In this document: in pieces, positions 1 through 14,594 of the stretch | Position numbering within the stretch: the first letter of the stretch is position 1 | How the letters are laid out: every line of letters begins with the position of its first letter | Source: Pegea sp. RAD2-039 | Taxonomy: Eukaryota > Chordata > Thaliacea > Salpida > Salpidae | Direction: 5' to 3' | Assembly: GCA_034620365.1 (NCBI GenBank) | Contig: JAQGEQ010000071.1 | Location: 682,001 to 746,000, forward strand | Length of the DNA stretch: 64,000 nt | The notes under the pieces: generated by a model | The model's database searches: none | What the model was told of the DNA's origin: nothing | What the model saw: the letters and a program-made list of their open reading frames with translations, nothing else | Made by a program: the position numbers and the translations under genes

Positions 1-3000
1 TTAAATTTGAAATAACTTAGAATTAGAGTATCCATATTTCTTACAAAAATTAGATTTTAGTTTTATATATTTGATCAAAATGTTTACTTTACATAATATC
101 TTCAATTTTAATTAGTCAGCTTGTGTTTATAAAAGCAACTAGTTGTTGGTTTTAAGTAAACGAAGATGACAAAATTATTTCTTTACAAAAAATTATTAAA
201 AATAAAATTTTAACAATTATAATCCATATTATTTCATGATTATTTGAAAGAAATATGTTCAATAAATCATCAAGATCAACTATAAAAAGCATTTATTCAA
301 TCTTACATATATGTTTTTTCAACTTTATTTCTAAAGTGATAATTTTTGCAAAGATTTTAATTGTTACCAAGCATAGAAGAGAACAATGAAACTCGACAAA
401 GAGAGATGAATAGCAAGTTAGCAACTAATTGTCAATTCACATCCTTGAAGACTACGCTTTTCAATCTCTTTTTTAATGTATGTGTATAAAATCAGTGTTT
501 CCTCATATTCTTTCTATTCTATTTAAGTTTTGGCAAAAATGCTTTTAACAATAGTTAAGAAGTAAATCAAAAATTGTAAAAGAGAAAATAATAATTATAA
601 CTTTTTATTTTTTCAATTTGCTACAATTCAGTAGGTTAAAAAACAATTGTTGTATAATTTAACTTAAAATCAGTAGAAAGGCTTTTTATTAAATATTTGA
701 TGTTGAAAAAGAAGTGTAATGAAAATAATATACATAAATTATATACATTTGCTTTTGATTTTACACTCAAAATAGCAGATGGTGCTACAATTATCATTAG
801 TTGGTGTTCTCATTTTGAAAAAAATTCACTCATATAATATATGGCAAGAATAAACATACATCAATGTAATAGTAGATTTAAATAGCAAATACATCTTCAG
901 TACAACCTTTTCCAAACAAGCTACAAAGTTCAACAAATACGTTACGAAAGTGGCAAATAGTTTCCAACTATATATAAAATTTGATAATTTAGCAAACATA
1001 CTTGTATATAACAAAATATTTTAGATAAGTAGCTTTTGAGTGACGAGAAGATAAACTTGAAAGCACAGCGGCAAAAATTGATTTAATAAAATTTTATAAA
1101 TATAAATAACATTTATTTAATTTGAAAGATATATCTATTCTTTTTTTAATTAAAACAATTTGTTTCAAGCTTATGAAATAGTAAAAAAGAATTCAATTTT
1201 TTATTTTGTTTGGACAAAAGTTTTAAGAAATCTTAAATTTTACCATTAAAATAGATTGACAAAGCTGTTATACAAAGTTCAAACTTTTGATTTTCATTAC
1301 TGTAGTAAAAAAGCTAAACAAAACATTTAATTAATTTGTGTAGTAAGTATATAGTTGTAGGAGACTTAGTGGAAGCAACCTAGAGAGTAAAAACAAAGAA
1401 ATTTGACAAAGCATCAAATTTAGAGCAAACATAAGATAATTAAGATAAAACTCCGTAAACTTTCTCATATAAATGTAAATTCGTTAAAAGTTGTTTAAAG
1501 TATCCTAAAATTAGTTTTGGATCTTATAAGTGAACTTTCAAAACACACATATTTATATAAGAAGATTTGAGTTGTGAAATAATGGATATTTAAAGTTATT
1601 GTATGATACGATGCTAAACTTAATTTAATTTTTAAGTTTTATACTTTTCATTTGTCTTTGAAAACAAACCTTGAATTATGTTTTTAAAATTTGAAATATA
1701 AAAATTAGGTTAAAAAAATCATTTTTTAATCTCAGTATTACACTTATATATTTGTATATTGTATTTGTATATATCTTTAACACCAAGGATACAACTTAAC
1801 CTACATGTTTTGTTGTAACTTTGTTTATTAGATTAACCAGATAATTTACAACATATATCTAAAATAACTTATATCTTCCGGTAACTTGTATTACTCGATA
1901 TGCCTTTCAACTTTATATTGTCATGTTAAATAACATCCTTTTGTCGAATGACAAGATTAAGGTTTGGTGTTAAAGCTGTGACAACATAAGAAACGATTAA
2001 GATAAAACAAATCCACAGAAATTACTCATGATATTGACTTGTGGAAAAAGTATGTAGTGGTAACAGTGGCGTAACTAAGAATTGTAAACATCATATAATG
2101 CAAGGTAAAAGATTATTTTACTTTAGTTATTTTGTATGTAAATAAACGTTTTATAAAGATTCGAAAAATAAACATTTTCAGTATAAAATATTTAAGATAA
2201 TTAATAGCATCACAAAAAAGCTTTACTTTAAGCTTGTAACTTGTTATATTTAATTTTACTATACAAACTTTGATTAAATGCGACAAAAAGTTGTTATTAC
2301 TATTTGAATATTTAATCAAATTGTTGATGTATTATATCTTTATAGTAAATCTTCAAACAAAGCTTCTATTTGTAAGTTTACTTAACAATAAAAGATAAGG
2401 CTTGTTAACATTAGTTTGATATTTCAAAGTAATTATGTGTTCAATATCAAACTTTTAAATGATGAAGATTCTCTCTTGAAAAGTGCTTTTATTTATATGG
2501 ATCGCTATTAACACGTGTTTCGCTTACAAAAATTTAAACAAACTTATATTTTATTGTTGCTGGTAAATATTATCCAAAATAAATTTTACTTTGTACAGTA
2601 AAACCCTTTAACACAGGATATCTTAAATAAATTATGATTTTACAAACCTTTATTTTATATCATATCAGTTTATATATTACATTAATAGGTACAAACTAGC
2701 TTCTTCTTTATTTCAACAGAAGCATAAATATATTCAATTTTCATGTTTGTAATTTTTAAAGGCACAATTTTTAAGAACTCTGGGCTTCATAGTCAACTTC
2801 AGTTTCGTGTTGCTTTACCCATTTTATTTTTGATTCGTTTTAAGAAACTCAAGTTTTACAACTGACAGGTAATCACAAAAAATGCCAGCCTAAACTCTTC
2901 TAACCACCCATGAAATTTGTCTTCAAGTATTCTTCGAATACTAATTAACTCTTCAAACCTACCATTTATTAAAACTTTTATAAACTATCCCATCTTCATT

Positions 3001-6000
3001 AGTGAATGAATATTAAATCAAATTAACCTATTATTATTACTTGTTGTTTTCGATGAATCACCTCAAGACGTGACTATCGTCATCATTAATCGTGTCTTAC
3101 GTAGGAGGAAACTTTCTTTATTTTCAAGATTCGTTCAATACTTTTCAAACCCCCTAGTTTACTGAAAATTTTATTTCCACCATCAAACTATTGTTCCAGC
3201 ATCCCTTTCTTCCTTAAGTAAAAAACAATGAACTCAGGAAGTGTATAGTTAGCGTGAATACACACACACCGTCTTTGTTAAGTTTTTCATTAACTGTAAA
3301 AGTATTTTTTTAAACAAAAGAGAATCAATTTATTAGTATTCAATTCATCTTTTGATCATCCTAGTGAATCTAGAAATTTTAAGATTTAAGAGTTTATTTT
3401 AAAATATATTTTTTAACAATTCAAATCATAATTTTAGCTTTAACTATTGATCTGCTTTGAGATTATTAACTTCAACAGAAACTAAATACAGTTTGATGTT
3501 TCAATAATCTCGATAATGTATATAATAACTCTCAAATATTTCTCACAATAGTTATATTATTAACGCCACTATTTTAGTAAATCTAAATATATTTCACGTG
3601 TTCTATTTGTTATATATAAATTGAAATTTGAATAAAAAAATGTTTTACAATAAGTGTAGCTCAAAATGATTTTATGGTTTTGTGATAAATTATTTCATGG
3701 AGATCAACTTTATGAAATAAGCTTTAAAAATATTTGTTTTTAAAAGTTCTAATAATTAAAAATCATGATTATGTAATCATAAAAATATATATTTGATTAT
3801 CATTTTTATTTTATTATTTTACATCAATTTTTTTTGATTGACTTTGTTTAAACAAATTTGAGATTAAAAGTGAAATGAGTCTCCTTCTTATGCAATAGTT
3901 TATGCAAGTAAATAATTTAATACACAAATGTTGTAAAAACTAAAATATTTGTCATAAGAAGTTATATCAAAAAAGGTTTTAAATAAAGAGTTCTTCTTTA
4001 AATAAAGAGCTGTAAATTTATTCTAGATTATGATATTCTTACTGTTAACACATTCTAAACTATAAAATCTTAATGACCCTAAATCCTAATCTTCAATTTG
4101 TTGATTTATTAGTTTCTAATCGTTTAATTTAGACACTATTTTGTTGAGTAAATATAAATATATTTATTGTTCTTACTTATAAGTGTCAATAGCTTTATAC
4201 ATTGTATCATGTTTAAATAAAACCCCAACAATATTACATGGAAATAATCTGTTGTAATCTGTAAATAACAGATTCTACTGTAAGTCGAAAATACTTGAAA
4301 GTTAGAAATGTAATCTGTACTTATTAAATGTTTGCTGAACAAAAATTAGGCTTGTTAAATGTCTAAAGTTAGCTTAAACGGAATCACAAGGTTTAAAAAT
4401 AAGCAATGAAAATTATTATATTATTAAAACATTATTTTAAGTTAAAATGCTTCTTATTAAGAAGATTGTTACTAAGTTAGATATTAATTTAACCGACACA
4501 ACTTTTTTGGCTCAGTAATCTGAAAGGATCTCAACATAACCGACAATCCGAAAGTAACTTTTTCAAAAATAAATAAAAATTTTGATAAATTCTAAGAATT
4601 TAAAGATATTCATTTATCAAAACGTTAAAGAGTACCTACTAGTGATTATCAATTAAACTTTGTTTTTTGTGTACAATGATCTAATCTATTTTGTTTGCTG
4701 AGAGTTAATATTTGCAAACATATAAGGAACAAATTTTAGCTTTAAACAGTTCAAATAGTTTTATAATATTATAATAATCTAAAAATAAACAAAACTTATC
4801 ATTTTAATTTGAAAAATATACAAATGCTTGGTAAACTTTTGACATTTTAGTAAATAAAAGCCAATTACTATTCAGACGTTTACAAGCTACTCAGGCAGCT
4901 AACTACTAAATGCAAATATTGATACGTCGAAGAATTTTTAGATAAGTTTTTTGAATTTAATCAAAAGTTTAATCAAAACTGATTCTATCATCAATTGACA
5001 TTTAAGAAAGTGGGACTAAAAGTTTAATTAGGATATTTGTAGTAATTTACCGGCGCCATAAGATGTCAGTTCTTTTATTTAAATGACTTGATGTCCACAA
5101 TTGTCTTGTTTTCACAAATAACAAAAGCAAATAAGTTTACTTTACAAATAAACACAAAATTAAAAATAACCATAACTTAGGCTAGACTTCTTAAAAGTAA
5201 TTTCTTTTTGTTTTATCATATCGCACGTCCAAGCTTAAAAAGGTATATTTGATATCTGTTCTGGTATTGGCGCACTCGCTTTTAACAAAATAATTTCGTC
5301 GTTTCGCGCAACTGTGATAATTGAGAGCAATATATGATTGTAAAACAGCTCAACTGACCTCTTTAAAAGTACTATTCTGTACTTCATATTAAAAACTAAT
5401 TAGCTAGTATCACAAACTAAGTTTAAATTCCAACCAAATGAGTACAAAACACTTATTATCAACACTTATTAAAACATTTTGGACACTTTAAACACAAATT
5501 AAACAAGTTCTGATGAGTTAAAAAGATCCATAGTTTACAAAATTTGTTTGTTTAGTAAAAGTCTTTTTACAGGATCAAGTATTCTTATAAGCCAATTGTT
5601 AAGTAGACCAAGCAAGGTACAAACTATTTATGGCTCATGTTAAATCTAAACTTTTTATTGGATATTGAAAAACTATGATCTTACTTTGACTGCTAATAAG
5701 AAATAAATATAAAAAAATATTGAAGCTGGCTTATATAAGTTTTTTAATCTTATGATTCAAATAGAACCAAAACTATTTAATACAAGCTGATATTTGAAAA
5801 GTTTCAGAAATTAACTCCTTACTATAAAAGAGTTCATAACAAACTTAAATTATAATCTTCATTTTTGAGATTTTTAAAGATAACTTGATTCTTCAATTTT
5901 TGAATTTTTGCAGCTTATTTTCTATTTCATTATTTTTCCAAAGCTTTTTAATTTGTTTTTTGCTAAGACAATTTATTCTAGATGCTATTTTTTACACATT

Positions 6001-7080
6001 TCAAATTGACTATTGTTATTATTAAACGAAACAAATCTATTATTGAAATTAAAAAGAAATCATTAAAAAAATTCTATCGATATTTTCAGGTAAAAGTAAA
6101 AGGTTTGGATGTTTATAAAAGTTTTACTAAGAGATGATTTCAGATTCTGCTAAATATTATGAAAATGAAAGAATTGTTGTCAAACTGAACCCAACTAACT
6201 GTATAATAGAACCTATTTGTACATTTTTAATATTAAACTCAGAATTTAAATTGTGTTCAGAACTGCACAAAATTACATACAAAAATTCAATCAATAATTA
6301 TTCTGAAAACTTATTTTCTAAGTGTTTTTTATTCATTAGTTGTTTAAAGTATATTATCATTTATTATTATTTATAATAATCAATGCACATCTTTATAGCC
6401 TATTTTCATCAATTACTTTAATAAAGTTGTAAATTGCTGCATTGATAAACTATATTTCGACTTTATTATAAAAAGTGGAAATTATACTTAAAAAAGTTTT
6501 AATTAAAAGAAAAATTTTCTTTAAAAAAATTTACAATAATTTAACAGCTAAGAAAATGAGAAAGCATATTATCAAAACTCTCTTTATCCAAACTGCATCA
6601 ATAAACACAATAGTTGTTTGTAATAAAATCAAGATTAACTTTATTTATTACTTCAATTGTACCGAATAATACTTTTAACATCAAAATCATTGCTTTGTTG
6701 AATATTCTTTGGAGTCTGGCAACATATCGTTAAGAAGCAAAGAATTTTCTGTGGAATAATAAGATTAAGTAATTAAAACTTTTATCAATCCCAAACGATT
6801 ATTCTTAGAAAATTTTTCTAAAAATATATCTTTGTAATCCGAATTGCATTTAAATTTATCTTAAAAATTATTGACGGTTAGATAGGTTCATGCAAAATGT
6901 ATTTGTATAAAAATTATTACTTATTTTTACTTATTCTACATAATATTTGATAGTTCAAATTATTTGCAATAATCTTAAATTCTTGCATTTATTCTATCTT
7001 TAAAGAAATAATTCCTAAAATAACAATTTATTTAACTTTTTACTTAATTGTTATTTTCATTTAAATATAGTTTATTGAAA
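1..7080. other. AT-rich intergenic stretch, no gene seen
   Basis: I find no supportable gene here. The open frames are short, rich in Phe, Ile, Lys, Asn and Tyr as expected of AT-rich noncoding DNA, and none resembles a known family or chains through splice sites. No tRNA-like or rRNA-like block was noticed. The right end holds the 3' flank of the ZP-domain gene, including a plausible poly(A) signal at 7027-7032 on the minus strand. Confidence 0.6.
7027..7032 (-). terminator. Poly(A) signal of the ZP-domain gene
   Basis: The plus strand reads TTTATT, which is AATAAA on the minus strand, about 50 bases past the stop codon at 7081-7083. In this AT-rich DNA the hexamer is common by chance, so distance and orientation are the only support. 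Confidence 0.4.
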
Positions 7081-10000
7081 CTAACGATTTTTAAATTTAT
7101 CTATCCGTCGAAGTTTTGTGTTTATAAAATCAGGTAAACTTGAAATTAGTGGAAAGGATAAATCTCCATCGTGTAGAACACCGATCATGATAAGAGCACT
7201 GAAAAATATTTTTCATTTATTCTAATAATGAAAATCATGCAACAGTTTAATTAAATTTCTAAAGCAAGTAGAACACACTAAAAAGGAACTTTATTTCAAT
7301 CACTTAAGCAAAAAGACATTAATTAATTAAATTGATAAAGAATTTATAATTTAATTAATAAGATCCACTTAATAAACTGATACTCATGTTAGCTTACATA
7401 ATTATCAAGTTGACGGGAACACTCATAGAGTCAAGATCATACAACTCAACAAAGTCCTTTTGAACTATTCTAAAAATACTATTCACTGTTTCAAAAATTG
7501 ACGATGATTCTGTCTCTGCAAACATAACTGAAAAGTAAATCAACGAAATCTTTGCTCATTAGATCAAATTGTCTATTAAAGTTTATTTCTGATAAATCGT
7601 TATTCCTTTAACTGCCTTAAAATTCCTAGATTGATTAATTTGCTTTGTAGTAACATACAATCGCAAAAATAGATACAATAACAATTTGATAAGATTAAAT
7701 AAAATGTTTTTTATCAACTTACTGCTAACATGCTTAAAAGGTCCTAATGATTTAGATAGCTGAGGTAAAATATTTTCTTCTGAGATTTCTCTTCTTCTTC
7801 TGGAGTTTTGAGAGAAACTACTAGGGCAAGAATTACACACAGAATCATTAGAATTTTCGTAACAAACATGAAATGTAAAGTGAAAATATACTTGAAGTTT
7901 GTCTGCATCCTAAAAATTATTATAATGATTTTAGAAAGCATGTTTAAACAAACCACTTTATACAAACACTATTTCGGCATTTAAAAAAATCTAATTCCTT
8001 ACATAGTCTCAAGTTCTGCTCACCTGTTCGTTTTGAGTTTGAGTAAATTCAAACATTTCAAAAGAGAAAGTTTGAGCGATATAATTAATATCTTTAACTG
8101 TTGGATCTTCAGGACATGCATTATTAAAGATTGATGCAGATGGACTACTTGATGAAGATGTAGTTGATGTAGCAGTCATAGTATTCAAGATGAGCTTAAA
8201 CTTAGAAGGAAGTGCTCCTTCCCATTTAACATAAATTTTATTCCCTGTTTCTAAACTCTAAAATAATGATAAAAATTTTTGTAATGAGCTGTAATGATCT
8301 TATATTTTGCTTATTTATCGAATGCTTAAAAAATATTACTGCAGTGAAAAGCATTTTTAAAAGTTTGTTTAATATTCTCTGTATTGAATTTACATATTAA
8401 ATACTAAGGAAACTAATTTCTTACAGCTGCTAGAATAAAATAATTTTAGTTTCTAATAACTTTTAAATATAAAGATCTTATTTTGATGTAACTTACATCT
8501 GAAACTAAAGTTGTTAGTGCTGCATCACTGTAGAATCGAACAGAAAAGTCTCCAAAATTACTACTAATCTCAGTAGTGCTTGTATATTGATTAGGTACTG
8601 GAAGTATTTCAGGCATATCTTGTTGATCAAGAAGGGGGGTAATACAAGAAGCATCTAAACTGATTGCAAGTTGTGTTGTCATTGATCGACTGCTGAGTGT
8701 TTGTGAATAAGTTACAATTTCATCATCAATATCGACCTGATTGAACAAATTAATGGTTTGATTAGTGAAAGTTCAAAAGATAATTAGATATATTAGCTTT
8801 TATTTATTAAGTGATTTTCTTTTGCTGATTTAGTTTTTAGGTTAAAACACTTATCACTAAATACTTTTAACAACCCAGTGCTTCATTTAGGTGATAATAT
8901 AAAGTTTCAATTGTCAAATATTTTGAACTTTTACATCTCGCGTTGTGCTGCATGTAGTATAAGGAAGGTGAAAATTATAAAAGTCATTCTCCACAGTTGT
9001 GATGGTGGTTACATTACATTGATCATCTAAAAGTTGAAAGTCTCTTGGTTCATAACCACCTAACAAGCATTTAGGGACTTTAAGTTGCATAGTACCAGTA
9101 CAAGAAGATAATTCAGCAGCTGTAAAATAGCAAAACCAAATTTATAAGATTTAAACTCAACTTTTGCTGTTATATTATCACATCTATTGTAGAAAGATAT
9201 AACGAAAGTTCTACCAATATTTCATTCATCTAGATGCATAATTTGATTAAATATCAAGGACTAGTTACTTATGCTATTTGTAAACACGTAAGAATGATTG
9301 TTTTTATGTTGTGAAAAGAAATTTTAATAAGTTTAAAAAGAGTAATAACAACAAGTTTAACTCACCATAGTTTATTCCAAGGCAATGGTTTACATTAATT
9401 AAATTGTAAATACTTTTTTTTGTTGGTATTGAATTGTAGTCATTTTTGTTGTCAATGAAAAATAGAAATGGACAGATAGTTGACTCTATTGAAGGGCGTT
9501 GACAGGCTACAGATCTATTTTAATTGGTAAATTCAAGTTAAAACAATAAACATTATGATAAAAAATTATGACATTTATTTAATTCTAAAATATTAGTTCA
9601 ATCTTTATTAAACCTGAATAAATTGGTCCGATCTTGATCACCAGCTTTGTTTGTAGTAAAAAAAAGGACATAATCAAAGTTGTCCCTTAAACCTTGAAGA
9701 TTACTTGCAACTTCAATGTTCGTTTTCGATGATGAATCAGATACCATGAGTATTGCTATACACAGTTCAACGTTAAAAGTTTTTACTCTAAGACGTTTGT
9801 TTAATCTAAGACTGTATAATTATTTAATATAACCAAGTATTTGTAAGGAGAACCCGTTCTAGTAAGTCCAGTTCTATCAGTGGTGAGCTGTATTCGGTCT
9901 AAAGAGGCAGAAATCACTTGATCGAATTCTGCTGGTGAATTTGTATCGTTACAACTTTTAGGGCCAGGGGCTGTTAAGGACGTCAAGAAGCTAATTGTTG

Positions 10001-11083
10001 TCGACAACGAAGGATTAAAGCTAAAACAGAGAGCAAGTTACAACAGTGTTTAGAGTAAGAACATATTTGGTCATCAAGTAGAATACTTTTGGATAACTGC
10101 TCCAGAATCCGAATATGCTTCAGTATAGAATTTGGTTTTGCTATTTGTTTCCAACATTTCAAGAATAGAAAGAACACTTTCTTTCCATATCTATAAAAAA
10201 ACATCTCATCAATTAAAAAAATAAGTCTAAACTCTAACCTTAAATTGAGTAAAGCTCGGTGATCCTCCTGCCCTTAATTGATTACATGCAGCCTCATCAG
10301 TATATGAGGATATATCAATTAGAATATAGAACTCATTAGTGCAAGGGAAGCTGGTTGCACAAGTTTTATCACTTGATAATTCCATGCCACAAGGGCATGA
10401 GCATTGAGCTCCATTTCCATCACCACGATCAAAGCAGTAATGGGAGCATCCTCCATTATCTTCAGCACAAGTGGTTTGAGCCGAGACTAAAGTAGAATTT
10501 TGATTTAAAAACATTGGTTTCTAGCAAATTACCAGTCAATAATACTTTTACATTATTTTATTTACTTATATATCACCGTTTTTATTTGTGTTTTGTTTGT
10601 AAGGCTTTAAAGCTTCTGTTATTGTTTTTAACTGGATCCCAGTATAAAGCATTTATGTAAAGTAAATGAATTTCATTAGATAAATTCTAATTATTATGTC
10701 CTTTTTTCGTTTCAAATAAAAAACTTGACAATTTGAATAATGAAAAGTCACAGATTCAAAGATTACTTTCAATACAGTGTAATATCTATAATGATTTTAA
10801 TGAGAAATTATTATTAGAGAAAGCTATCAGTAAACTTTTAAAACAAAGAAATTCTTAATTTTTTTCTTTCACTTAAGCTGAAAAACAACTAGCTAGCAAG
10901 CCACTTGTTAATGATCATTGAACTGATTGTTTTATTCTTTTTATTAATTAAGTATCGATTTATTGTTTTATTATTTCAAAATATAATCAGCAAAATTTAT
11001 AAATTGATAATAAACTGATTCAACTTACTTAGTTTGAAGACACAAATATTTAAAATGAATAGAATCAATCCAAAATAATTCAT
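7081..11083 (-). CDS. EGF - vWA-like - ZP domain secreted or membrane-anchored protein
   Basis: Twelve exons, about 652 aa: 11029-11083, 10239-10486, 10087-10190, 9854-10020, 9614-9755, 9366-9514, 8935-9119, 8497-8736, 8024-8257, 7723-7909, 7398-7527 and 7081-7198. Exon 1 gives a hydrophobic signal peptide starting MNYFGLILFILN. Exon 2 carries one six-cysteine EGF-like module (C-x5-GGCSHYC type), then a vWA-like strand ending in ILIDISS. Exons 3-5 continue the vWA-like fold, with a second strand AILMVSDSS. Exons 6-9 form a ZP module with the spaced cysteines and the conserved C-[ST]-T-x-R then Y-x-x-x-L region. Exon 10 has a tetrabasic RRRR after NS, the expected furin-type site that releases ZP modules. 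Exons 11-12 encode a hydrophobic run (about VPVNLIIIALIMIGVL) and a short basic tail, suggesting a C-terminal anchor or hydrophobic propeptide. The family polymerises into extracellular coats and matrices. The exon 4 donor is the least certain boundary, because the obvious GT downstream would be out of phase. A named ortholog is not recognised. Confidence 0.85.
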
Positions 11084-11935
11084 GTTATTTCTCTTATAAG
11101 CTTAACAAAAAATGTTCAATAATCAGACAAAAAATTGGTAAAATAAAAAATCTTTTCTTTGATTTATGGTTGTCTGATAAAATGGGTGGTTTCTACTTTG
11201 CTACTTTCTATCAAAACTAAAGAAATTTCTGAATATAATCTACAAGTATCTTCTACTAAGAATTTTCCTAAATAAAAGATTTCTTCACTAAAGTATTTAC
11301 TATCAGTAAATTCTATAGATTGAAATAAGCTTAAAACATCTGATTCTAGTTTCAGAGCAGAACTTATTAAATCTGAAATATTGGTTTAACATTTGACAAT
11401 TTCTTAATAAGCTGAATTATCGAACATTTGTCATCATTTCCTAATTTCCGTCAAAATACATCAAAAGTAACTGAAACTATTAAAAAAATTACAAAAATCT
11501 TTTTTCAAAGTATCTACAAATCATTAGATATAAATATTCGATAAAATCACAGTAAGTTGAAACAAATTTAAAATTAATTAAGAAAATTTTGTTAAAAATT
11601 GGAGTCTTATACATTTAAATGCTTCAGGTGGTTTTAATTGGATGAAAATTTGTATATTTTGTAGTAATAAGCATCTGTTGCAACCACGGCAATATTTCCA
11701 TCAAAGAATAATCATGTATCAAATAATTTCCACCCTTTTAGGACTATTTGAATAAAAAATGTTTAAATGTTGAAAAATATAAAGTTGTAAGATTGCAGAA
11801 TCAAGAAAAAGACAAAAATGAACGAAAAAGAAAATGATCAACAAATTTTGAAAGAAGTTGTGAAAGAAAAATAGAAAATTTCTGATCAGAATTTTGATTG
11901 CGGATCAAAGATAAAAAAGTAATTTCCGATATAAA
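11084..11935. other. Spacer between TMEM144-like and ZP genes
   Basis: This 852-base AT-rich spacer separates two minus-strand genes. It must hold the 3' flank of the TMEM144-like gene and the promoter or 5' UTR of the ZP gene. I see no ORF, repeat or RNA gene in it. An ATTAAA-like hexamer on the minus strand near 11634 could serve as poly(A) signal, but this is weak. Confidence 0.5.

Positions 11936-14594
<2,659 letters not shown>

Noticed and set aside
3240-3280. CA-rich run as a microsatellite
   Set aside because: Only about five CA units, too short to call.
6134-6376. 80-codon open frame on the plus strand in the left intergenic region
   Set aside because: Composition is that of AT-rich noncoding DNA, with no splice partners and no recognisable motif.
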